6,316 nt of DNA from Burkholderiales bacterium. GTDB lineage: Bacteria > Pseudomonadota > Gammaproteobacteria > Burkholderiales > Burkholderiaceae_C. The notes beneath the pieces were generated by a model that saw only the letters and a program-made list of their open reading frames with translations, was not told the origin of the DNA and did not search any database. This document shows, piece after piece, positions 1 to 5,106 of this stretch (position 1 is its first letter; every line of letters begins with the position of its first letter). The position numbers and the translations under genes are program-made. The DNA is taken from contig SXXD01000253.1 in assembly GCA_005789685.1 (NCBI GenBank), positions 1-6,316 of the forward strand. Reading direction: 5' to 3'.

Positions 1-201
1 AAGGCTGTGGCGCGCGGCAAAATAGGCTTGTAAATGCAACTCTTGGACCGCATTGAAGGAGGTGCCTGAGCTTTGACTGAGCCAATCCGCCAAGGCCGTC
101 AAATCACGTCGGTATGCGGCCAAAGTATTGGCCGACAAGCCGTCTTCTAGCCAAACCGCATCAACAAAGCGGTCGATGGCGGCTTGACTGTCAGAGCTCA
201 T
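1..201 (-). CDS. xerD: Tyrosine recombinase XerD, N-terminal part (runs off left edge)
   Basis: XerD is the cytoplasmic tyrosine recombinase that works with XerC at dif, under FtsK control, to resolve chromosome dimers. Only the first 67 codons are in the window. The reverse-strand translation starts MSSDSQAAIDRFVDAVW and continues with LEDGLSANTLAAYRRDL at about residues 18-34. This closely follows the start of E. coli XerD (IEQFLDALWLEKN, then NTLNAYRRDL) and is the typical SAM-like core-binding domain. The catalytic domain with the R-H-R-Y residues lies outside the window, so the call rests on the N-terminus; XerD fits better than XerC because of the 'aLWLE..L..NTL.AYRRDL' pattern. The ATG has no good Shine-Dalgarno. 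It overlaps the end of an upstream short reading frame (ATGA), so translational coupling is likely. The upstream -10-like box near 350-355 probably serves both. Confidence 0.9.
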   Translation of the reverse strand, partial: MSSDSQAAIDRFVDAVWLEDGLSANTLAAYRRDLTALADWLSQSSGTSFNAVQELHLQAYFAARHSL

Positions 202-322
202 TGGTCGAGTCGGAGTTTTTGAGTGTCCACCACATTTTTGTAGACATCAAATTCAGCTTTAATTTGATCGCAAGCGCTTTGAAGACACGAGCTCCATCGT
301 CATTGCCAACACGCCTGATCAT
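191..322 (-). CDS. Short unidentified reading frame upstream of xerD, probably frameshifted
   Basis: I do not recognise this gene. An ATG with a strong Shine-Dalgarno (AGGAG, 5-nt spacer) opens a 43-codon frame that begins MIRRVGNDDGARVFKALA and ends 11 bp inside xerD. From about codon 18 this frame has unconvincing content (MWWTLKNSDS). The -1 frame beginning at base 269 instead reads DQIKAEFDVYKNVVDTQKLR, then LDQ and a TGA at 198-200 that makes an ATGA junction with the xerD start. The start in one frame and the coding-like tail and stop in another suggest a gene of about 41 residues with one base lost, either in the genome or in the assembly. As written, the cell would make the 43-residue product. 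It may act only as a translated leader that couples ribosomes to xerD. The tail loosely resembles the C-terminal helix of Bug/TctC solute-binding proteins, but that is a guess. Confidence 0.4.
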   Translation of the reverse strand: MIRRVGNDDGARVFKALAIKLKLNLMSTKMWWTLKNSDSTNEL

Positions 323-327
323 CAAAA

Positions 328-332
328 CTCCT
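328..332 (-). promoter_or_regulatory. Ribosome binding site of the short frame before xerD
   Basis: AGGAG on the minus strand, five bases (TTTTG) before the ATG at 322. It is the clearest Shine-Dalgarno sequence I saw at any gene start here. It is the main reason to treat the short frame as translated, and it marks the likely ribosome entry point for xerD through coupling. Confidence 0.6.
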
Positions 333-349
333 GTAATTAACTGCTTCGT

Positions 350-378
350 ATCATAAGCAATATCTAACCCAGTTAGAA
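350..378 (-). promoter_or_regulatory. Candidate promoter for the short frame and xerD
   Basis: Read on the minus strand, TATGAT (355-350) is a 5/6 match to the sigma-70 -10 consensus. Seventeen bases upstream lies TTCTAA (378-373), a weak 3/6 match to the -35 box. Transcription would start near 343, leaving a leader of about 20 bases that includes the AGGAG site. The -35 box and part of the spacer are covered by the inverted repeat at 363-377. Not tested; the -35 is poor. Confidence 0.35.
363..377. repeat. Perfect inverted repeat, candidate operator
   Basis: TCTAAC-CCA-GTTAGA, with 6-bp arms and a 3-bp centre. It lies in the 92-bp gap between the divergent xerD-side frame and the permease gene. 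It overlaps the candidate -35 of the minus-strand promoter and sits about 45 bp before the predicted start of the permease transcript. That is a sensible place for a dimeric regulator to affect both directions. It also contains T-N11-A spacings as in LysR-type sites, though these follow from the symmetry. No regulator gene is visible in the window. Confidence 0.35.
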
Positions 379-402
379 GGCAGATACCGCAAAGACAGGC
401 GT

Positions 403-408
403 TATGCT
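403..408 (+). promoter_or_regulatory. -10-like box six bases before the permease start codon
   Basis: TATGCT (4/6 to TATAAT), followed by ACTGGG and then the GTG start. If used as a -10 element, transcription would begin at or next to the GTG, giving a leaderless mRNA. No good -35 is seen at 379-386, and there is no convincing Shine-Dalgarno before the GTG. The same spacing occurs before queG, the dedA-family gene and mutL, which raises my confidence somewhat. Confidence 0.35.
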
Positions 409-414
409 ACTGGG

Positions 415-1332
415 GTGAACTACGCTCAGCTTTTATTCCCTGATTTTTCCCTGATTTTGTGCGGTTACTTTTTGTGCCGGTACACGCCCCTCAATCGGCC
501 GCTTTGGCAACAAGTCGAATTTCTGGTTTATTACTTCTTGTTTCCAATATTGCTGTTTCACTCCATTGTGAAAAGTCCCTTAGATATCCATGCAACGTCT
601 GGCTTTTTGCTAGCCGGCCTTGCCATGGGTATCAGCGCCATTTTGATCAGCAACAGCATGCCTTACTGGCCATGGATTCGCCATAAAATAGACCTCAGAG
701 ATCACGCAGCCAGCGCTCAAATAGGCTTCAGATTCAACTCATTCATAGCCTTGGCTTTGGTCGAACGCTTGACCGGCAGCGAAGGTTTATTGTTGATTGC
801 CGTGCTCATCGGCTTTTGCGTGCCCATGTTCAATGTGGGGGCCGTTTGGCCCATGGCACGGCAGGGTGAATCGGGCATGTTGCGCGAACTGATTCGCAAC
901 CCCCTCATCTTGGCCACCACAAGCGGATTGGCTTTTAATTTGCTAGGTTTGCGAATCCCTGAGGTCTTAGACCCCAGCTTGTCACGAATTGGAGCAGCCT
1001 CCTTGGCCTTGGGCCTCATGTCGGCTGGTGCAGGCATGGAGTTGAAGGCACTGAACCAAGGTAAATTTTTGGGCAGCTTGGTCCTCACGGTCAAGCACTT
1101 GGTGGTGCCTTGCTTGGCTTGGGGCTTGGCGCAGCTTTTTCAATTGCCTCCTTTGCAAACCACTGTGCTGCTTATTTTTTCAGGCTTGCCTACGGCCTCT
1201 ACATGCTATGTATTGGCATCCAGAATGGGTTACAACGGCGGCTATGTGGCGGGTCTGGTCACTTTGTCCACCCTGCTGGGCGTTTTGAGTTTGCCTTTTG
1301 CATTGGGCGTGTTGGGCGGCTTGAAGTTTTAA
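415..1332 (+). CDS. AEC-family permease (auxin efflux carrier / Mem_trans family)
   Basis: A 305-residue inner-membrane protein of the AEC family (bile/arsenite/riboflavin transporter-like fold). Members carry organic acids, amino acids or auxin-like compounds; the substrate here cannot be told from sequence. Hydrophobic segments run almost the whole length, consistent with about ten membrane helices in two halves. Family-typical stretches are IGFRFNSFIALAL (residues 103-115), the polar-rich IRNPLILATTSGLAFN (160-175), and the second-half crossover motif SGLPTASTCYVLASRMG (256-272) followed by YNGGYVAGLVTLSTLLG. Length matches the family. The start is a GTG giving MNYAQLLFPDFSLILCGY; no in-frame ATG lies before it, and family members commonly begin with a similar short lead into helix 1. 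The gene stands alone: divergent from the xerD side, and overlapping the queG stop codon by 4 bp at its 3' end. Confidence 0.85.
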   Translation: MNYAQLLFPDFSLILCGYFLCRYTPLNRPLWQQVEFLVYYFLFPILLFHSIVKSPLDIHATSGFLLAGLAMGISAILISNSMPYWPWIRHKIDLRDHAASAQIGFRFNSFIALALVERLTGSEGLLLIAVLIGFCVPMFNVGAVWPMARQGESGMLRELIRNPLILATTSGLAFNLLGLRIPEVLDPSLSRIGAASLALGLMSAGAGMELKALNQGKFLGSLVLTVKHLVVPCLAWGLAQLFQLPPLQTTVLLIFSGLPTASTCYVLASRMGYNGGYVAGLVTLSTLLGVLSLPFALGVLGGLKF

Positions 1333-2462
1333 GTGCGTTTGGCAAGTGACCAAGACACTTGTTCTTGCACAACGGGGTCGGGATGCGACAGCCAAGGCAA
1401 CAAAGCATTGACCAAAGCGGCAGCATCTTCAGTTGATATTTTTTCGGGTCCACGAAAAGCATTGCCAGCAGCCAAAGCCACGTTTCGAATCCATCTAGAG
1501 TGGCCAATACGCCGAATGGCACTGCCCTCCGTCAAGTTTAAAAAAGTAGCTTCATCCCATTGAAGTAACTCTTGCAATTGAGGGGCCTTCAAGGGCTCAC
1601 GCGCATCAAAATCTGGTAGCGTACTGCGCTTGGCGTATTTGTTCCAAGGACAAGCCCATTGGCAATCGTCGCAGCCATAAATTCGATTGCCAATGAGGGG
1701 GCGAAGTTCATGCGGTATTTCACCGGCGTGCTCTATCGTGAGGTAAGAAATACAACGCCGAGCATCTAATTGATAAGGCGCCACAATGGCTTGGGTTGGG
1801 CACAGGTCAATGCAGGCTGTACATGAACCGCAGTGCGATGAGATGACCTCTGTGCTGGGCAACGCAAGGTCCACAAACAATTCTCCCAAAAAGAAAAAGG
1901 AGCCCGCCTCTCTTTGTAAGACCAATGTGTTTTTGCCGCGCCACCCCTGACCACTTCGAACCGCCAACTCGGCTTCCATGACCGGCGCAGAATCAGTAAA
2001 CACTCTGTGACCAAAGGGGCCAATCAATTCGGCCATGCGGTGCTGGAGTTTTTGCAATCGGCTGCGCATGACCTTGTGATAGTCCCGCCCTCTGGCATAC
2101 ACTGAAACCACGCCTTGAGAGGGCTGATTCAAGGCTAAGCCTTCAGACTCCGCCGACAACTCAGGCAGATTGCCAGGCAAATAATCCATTTGAACCGTGA
2201 TCACACTGAGGGTTCCCGGCAGCAATTCTGCCGGCCTGGCACGTTTTAGGCCATGGCTTGCCATATAGTTCATGCTGCCATGGAATCCGGCAGCCAGCCA
2301 AGCCTGAAGCCCTGGCTCAGCTTCGGATAAATCCACACCTGTCACGCCAATTTGAGAAAATCCCAGCTTCTGAGCGGCCATTTGCAACTCAGACCACAAA
2401 GCAGCAGTGTCAATTGCGCCAGCGCCTGAAGGACCAGAAAGAGAATGATGAGTGTTGTTCAC
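1329..2462 (-). CDS. queG: Epoxyqueuosine reductase QueG
   Basis: QueG performs the last step of queuosine synthesis, reducing epoxyqueuosine to queuosine at the wobble base of tRNAs with GUN anticodons. It uses cobalamin and two [4Fe-4S] clusters in the cytoplasm. The 377 residues match the usual length (E. coli about 379). Cluster ligands are plain: C211-x2-C214-x2-C217-x3-C221 followed by P, and C237, C264-x2-C267-x3-C271 followed by P. The conserved FTDSAPVMEAELA stretch (155-167) holds the acidic residue proposed as proton donor (D157), and GWRGKNTLVL (173-182) is also family-typical. The C-terminus (about 345-377) reads like one HEAT-type repeat, as in the QueG tail that grips tRNA. The start is a GTG; the next in-frame ATG (codon 28) would cut into the first conserved helix. 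It overlaps tsaE head to head by 18 bp and has no clear Shine-Dalgarno. Confidence 0.95.
   Translation of the reverse strand: MNNTHHSLSGPSGAGAIDTAALWSELQMAAQKLGFSQIGVTGVDLSEAEPGLQAWLAAGFHGSMNYMASHGLKRARPAELLPGTLSVITVQMDYLPGNLPELSAESEGLALNQPSQGVVSVYARGRDYHKVMRSRLQKLQHRMAELIGPFGHRVFTDSAPVMEAELAVRSGQGWRGKNTLVLQREAGSFFFLGELFVDLALPSTEVISSHCGSCTACIDLCPTQAIVAPYQLDARRCISYLTIEHAGEIPHELRPLIGNRIYGCDDCQWACPWNKYAKRSTLPDFDAREPLKAPQLQELLQWDEATFLNLTEGSAIRRIGHSRWIRNVALAAGNAFRGPEKISTEDAAALVNALLPWLSHPDPVVQEQVSWSLAKRT
1343..1361. terminator. Weak stem-loop after the permease gene, possible terminator
   Basis: CAAGTG-ACCAAGA-CACTTG gives a 6-bp stem with a 7-nt loop, 10 bp past the permease stop and inside the 3' end of queG. 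Two G.U pairs could extend it. The bases that follow (TTCTTGC) are only moderately T-rich, so as an intrinsic terminator it is poor. It is listed because it is the only hairpin seen in the right place where the permease and queG transcripts converge. Confidence 0.25.
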
Positions 2463-3065
2463 CCAGAGATTGTAGGAACTCCCGAGCCCCTTGGCGCGGC
2501 CAGTTGGCTATGGGCGGATGAAAACCAGACGCAACAGTTTGCGCAAGCTCTGGCTCAGCAAGTTGATCTCAAAGATGCCTACGTCGAACTTCAGGGTGAT
2601 TTAGGGGCTGGCAAGACCACTTTTGTCAGATACCTGCTTAAAGCACTTGGGGTTGAAGGACGCATTAAAAGCCCCACCTATGCAGTGGTCGAGCCCCACG
2701 AGGCTAGGCTTTCCAAAACGCTTTTGGAAGTATCGCCCACAAGTGTTCCCTTGAGCCCCCAAATTCTGAACATTTGGCATTTCGATTTTTACCGCTTCAA
2801 CGATCCTCAAGAATTTGAAGAAGCCGGCTTTCGCGAATTGTTTGCCAGTCCCGGATTGAAGATTGCCGAATGGCCCGAACAAGCTCGCGGCATGTTGCCA
2901 GTTGCAGACTTGAAACTGGCCATGACTGTCAACGAACAAGAAGGCCGTTTTGTCATTTGCGAAACACACACACCCAAAGGGCTTGCCATTTTGCTAGGCT
3001 TGCTCAAATTAAGTACTCCCCTTGCAAAATCTCAAGCTGCTCATCATGCCCTTACAAAGACGTGA
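2445..3065 (+). CDS. tsaE: tRNA t6A biosynthesis ATPase TsaE (YjeE)
   Basis: TsaE is the P-loop ATPase that works with TsaB and TsaD to make threonylcarbamoyladenosine at position 37 of ANN-decoding tRNAs; it is normally essential. Walker A is GDLGAGKTT (residues 51-59). Other family marks are KSPTY (75-79, switch-like), EP (83-84), HFDFYR (112-117) and EWPEQ (142-146). At 206 residues it is longer than E. coli TsaE (153). About 25 residues precede the first helix, about 18 extra residues sit between EPHE and WHFDFYR, and there is a longer C-terminal tail. Two ATGs in a row open the frame; AGAAAGAGA just before them is a modest purine-rich ribosome site. It overlaps queG (divergent) by 18 bp at the 5' end and amiC by 20 bp at the 3' end, so tsaE and amiC are very likely one transcript. 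Confidence 0.93.
   Translation: MMSVVHPEIVGTPEPLGAASWLWADENQTQQFAQALAQQVDLKDAYVELQGDLGAGKTTFVRYLLKALGVEGRIKSPTYAVVEPHEARLSKTLLEVSPTSVPLSPQILNIWHFDFYRFNDPQEFEEAGFRELFASPGLKIAEWPEQARGMLPVADLKLAMTVNEQEGRFVICETHTPKGLAILLGLLKLSTPLAKSQAAHHALTKT
2469..2474 (-). promoter_or_regulatory. -10-like box six bases before the queG start codon
   Basis: On the minus strand TACAAT (5/6 to TATAAT) is followed by CTCTGG and then the GTG of queG. This places the expected transcription start on the GTG itself. The box lies inside the first codons of tsaE. No convincing -35 is visible 16-18 bp upstream. Confidence 0.4.
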
Positions 3066-4359
3066 TTGGCTCAAAGCATCTGGCCTAGCCCTGATGCTAG
3101 GCTGGACAGACATCTGCCGAGGTGCCAGCTTGCTGGCGGTCCGAGTGTGGCCAGCCAAAGACTACTCACGCGTCACGCTGGAATCGGATGTTGCTCTGAA
3201 AACCAAGTACACATTTGTACCCTCACCACCCCGCTTGGCCATTGACATTGAAGGCTTGGATTTAAATCCTTCCATCAAAGAATGGGTGGGGAAAATCAAA
3301 CCAGATGACCCCAACATCACGGGCGTGCGCGTCGCTCAAAACAGCCCTGGCGTGGTGCGCATGGTGTTTGATTTGAAGCAAGCTGTTCAGCCGCAAGTTT
3401 TTGCATTGACCCCAGTGGGCTCTTATCAACACCGATTGGTCTTGGATCTTTACCCAAGCACACCTGTGGACCCCTTAGAGAGTTGGATTGCAGAACGCAC
3501 TCAAAGTGGCGATGCCTTAAGCGACTGGCTCAATAAAAATTCAAACGCAGGCTCCGCCAATCCACCACCCCCCGCCACTCAAAGCGGGCAAGCCCCTTCC
3601 GTTGGCCAACCTGCGGTGCAAGCCCCTCCCATCACCGACAGGTTGATTGTGGTGGCCATTGATGCAGGTCATGGCGGCGAGGACCCTGGTGCCATCGGCC
3701 CCAATGGCACCAAGGAAAAAGATGTGGTGCTTCAAATCGCTTTAAAGCTTCGGGATCGAATCAATGCCAGCCAAGTGAAGGGCAGCCCCATGCGCGCCTA
3801 CCTCACGCGCGATGCCGATTACTTTGTGCCCCTTCACGTGCGCGTCCAAAAAGCCAGAAAAGTGCAAGCAGACTTATTTGTGAGTGTGCATGCCGATGCA
3901 TTTTTCATACCCAGCGCACAGGGTGCCAGTGTGTTTGCTTTGAGTCATGGTGCTGCTTCCAGCAGTGCAGCGAGGTGGATGGCATCTCAAGAAAACAAAG
4001 CTGACCTGATTGGCGGCATGAACTTTGGTGTCAAAGATTCACAGTTGCAGCAAGCCCTGCTTGACATGAGCACATCCGCACAAATTAAGGACAGCTTGAG
4101 TTTGGGCGGTGCCATTTTGCGAGAAATAGGCAATGTTGGAAGGTTGCACAAACCCAAGGTTGAACAAGCGGGTTTCGCAGTCTTAAAGGCCCCCGATATT
4201 CCCAGTGTCTTGGTGGAAACCGCCTTCATCAGCAACCCCAATGAAGAGGCCAAGTTGTCTGATGACCATTATCAAAACACCATTGCCGATGCGCTGGTGA
4301 GGGGATTGCAAAAGTACTTTGAACGCAATCCGCCTCTAGCGCGAAAACGTTCTACTTAA
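3046..4359 (+). CDS. amiC: Tat-exported N-acetylmuramoyl-L-alanine amidase AmiC
   Basis: This is a periplasmic zinc amidase that cuts the bond between N-acetylmuramic acid and the L-Ala of the stem peptide to separate daughter cells. I use the ATG giving 437 residues (E. coli AmiC 417). It puts RRDWLKASG at residues 5-13, a good twin-arginine signal; an upstream in-frame TTG (3022) would add eight residues. An AMIN domain for septal targeting covers about 31-137. A proline-rich linker follows (about 163-198), then Amidase_3 (about 200-428). Zinc and catalytic residues are in place: H209 (DAGHGG), E224 (KEKDV), H282 (SVHAD) and E391 (VETAFISN). The segment NKADLIGG...LLDMSTSAQIKDS (about 324-350) matches the inhibitory helix insert of amidases switched on by EnvC/NlpD-type LytM factors, so such an activator is expected elsewhere in the genome. 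It overlaps tsaE by 20 bp, implying coupled translation. Confidence 0.93.
   Translation: MPLQRRDWLKASGLALMLGWTDICRGASLLAVRVWPAKDYSRVTLESDVALKTKYTFVPSPPRLAIDIEGLDLNPSIKEWVGKIKPDDPNITGVRVAQNSPGVVRMVFDLKQAVQPQVFALTPVGSYQHRLVLDLYPSTPVDPLESWIAERTQSGDALSDWLNKNSNAGSANPPPPATQSGQAPSVGQPAVQAPPITDRLIVVAIDAGHGGEDPGAIGPNGTKEKDVVLQIALKLRDRINASQVKGSPMRAYLTRDADYFVPLHVRVQKARKVQADLFVSVHADAFFIPSAQGASVFALSHGAASSSAARWMASQENKADLIGGMNFGVKDSQLQQALLDMSTSAQIKDSLSLGGAILREIGNVGRLHKPKVEQAGFAVLKAPDIPSVLVETAFISNPNEEAKLSDDHYQNTIADALVRGLQKYFERNPPLARKRST
3083..3102. repeat. 7-bp inverted repeat (hairpin) early in amiC
   Basis: GCCTAGC and GCTAGGC are perfect inverted arms around the 6-nt loop CCTGAT, inside the codons for the hydrophobic part of the Tat signal. 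There is no T-run after it, so it is not an intrinsic terminator. The arm sequence GCTAGGC also occurs directly at 2703-2709 and 2993-2999. It could affect translation or mRNA stability of amiC, or could reflect only repeated use of Leu-Ala-like codons. Confidence 0.4.
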
Positions 4360-4371
4360 AGTGGCATTCAC

Positions 4372-5007
4372 TCAACTTCGCTGCGCACGCCAAGCACCCC
4401 AAAGGGCTATCAAGCCGGGCACAAAGATCATGGCCCAAATTATTTGACTAAGGTGTGTCTTCACAAAATCAGTTTCGCCAAAAAGGTAGCCGGCTCCGGT
4501 CAGGCCACACACCCATATGAAACCGCCCGCCACATTGAACAACACGAACCTGGAGGGTGTCATGGCTGCCACCCCCGCAACAAAGGGAACAAATGTGCGT
4601 ACAAACGGCATGAAGCGCGCCAAAACAATGGTGATGCCACCATAGGTTTCGTAAAAGTTGTGCGCTCTGTCAAAAGCGGCGCGGTTAAAAAACCGAGAGT
4701 TTTCCCACTGAAATACCTTGGGTCCAAAGTACCTGCCAATGCGGTAATTCAATTGATCCCCGGCAATGGCCGCCACAACCAGCAAGCCCATGATCCAAGG
4801 AAGGCTTAAATGCCCTGTGCCACACAGGGTACCCACCACAAAAAGCAGGGAGTCTCCTGGCAAGAATGGCATGACCACCAGACCGGTTTCGACAAAAATA
4901 ATCAGAAACAAAAGGGCATAGACCCAGGCCCCGTACTGGGCCACAAAGGCGCCCAAATACCGGTCAACGTGCAGTACAAAGTCTATCAATTGCATCAAGG
5001 TGTCCAT
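4372..5007 (-). CDS. DedA-family membrane protein (SNARE-associated / VTT domain)
   Basis: An inner-membrane protein of the DedA family. Members support envelope integrity and proton-motive-force homeostasis in E. coli (YqjA, YghB), and some are reported to flip undecaprenyl phosphate. From the ATG it is 211 residues. Key positions reported as essential in YqjA are present at nearly the same numbers: E40 (FVETGLVV), D52 (FLPGDSLLF), R131 and R137 (ARFMPFVRTFVPFVAG). GDQLNYRIGRYFG (83-95) and the NVAGGFIWV stretch (158-166) are also typical. I prefer this ATG because it gives that alignment and has AAGGGA 10 nt upstream; an in-frame TTG at 5055 would add 16 polar residues. The gene is convergent with amiC (12-bp gap) and divergent from mutL. 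The exact paralogue and substrate cannot be assigned. Confidence 0.9.
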   Translation of the reverse strand: MDTLMQLIDFVLHVDRYLGAFVAQYGAWVYALLFLIIFVETGLVVMPFLPGDSLLFVVGTLCGTGHLSLPWIMGLLVVAAIAGDQLNYRIGRYFGPKVFQWENSRFFNRAAFDRAHNFYETYGGITIVLARFMPFVRTFVPFVAGVAAMTPSRFVLFNVAGGFIWVCGLTGAGYLFGETDFVKTHLSQIIWAMIFVPGLIALWGAWRAQRS

Positions 5008-5013
5008 CCTTGG

Positions 5014-5042
5014 ATTATCCCTTGCTTGGCGGTTTATCAGAA
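5014..5042 (-). promoter_or_regulatory. Candidate promoter for the dedA-family gene
   Basis: On the minus strand GATAAT (5019-5014, 5/6 to TATAAT) is followed by CCAAGG and then the ATG. TTCTGA (5042-5037), a weak -35, lies at the ideal 17-bp spacing. If used, transcription would start at the ATG. In that case the AAGGGA upstream would be outside the mRNA, so this box and the Shine-Dalgarno reading are alternatives. Confidence 0.35.
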
Positions 5043-5094
5043 CCCCGTAGCGCAATTCCAGATGCCCATCAGAAGATGTTCACCTCCAAGCACC

Positions 5095-5100
5095 TACAAT
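5095..5100 (+). promoter_or_regulatory. -10-like box six bases before the mutL start codon
   Basis: TACAAT (5/6 to TATAAT), then TTGAGA, then the mutL ATG. The predicted transcript start coincides with the ATG. The GAGA directly before the ATG is too close to act as a Shine-Dalgarno. No good -35 is visible at 5071-5078. The box supports mutL having its own promoter here, needed because dedA separates it from amiC. Confidence 0.4.
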
Positions 5101-5106
5101 TTGAGA

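Noticed and set aside
250..275. Programmed -1 frameshift site in the short gene before xerD
   Set aside because: No X-XXY-YYZ heptamer in the correct phase and no obvious downstream stem; a simple one-base deletion explains it better.
114..356. 80-codon plus-strand frame across the xerD 5' end
   Set aside because: It overlaps the clear xerD N-terminus and the Shine-Dalgarno-led minus frame, and its composition is not protein-like.
717..1094. 125-codon open frame on the minus strand
   Set aside because: Antisense shadow of the permease gene; the plus frame has clear membrane segments and family motifs.
3022..3045. TTG start for amiC eight codons upstream
   Set aside because: The ATG at 3046 gives a compact Tat signal with RR at residues 5-6, and I saw no ribosome site favouring the TTG.
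3106..3126. Cys24 of AmiC as a lipoprotein attachment site
   Set aside because: The residues before it (WTDI) do not form a lipobox, and the signal is Tat-like.
4360..4372. AGTG-GCATT-CACT stem between amiC and the dedA-family gene as a bidirectional terminator
   Set aside because: Only a 4-bp stem, with no T-run on either side.
4444..4809. 121-codon open frame on the plus strand
   Set aside because: Antisense to the dedA-family gene, which contains all the conserved charged residues of its family.
5008..5055. TTG start extending the dedA-family protein by 16 residues
   Set aside because: The extension is polar and unlike the family, whereas the ATG start aligns E40, D52, R131 and R137 with YqjA numbering.
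5061..5070. GATG-CC-CATC palindrome in the dedA/mutL gap as an operator
   Set aside because: Only 4-bp arms with no extension, which is expected by chance.
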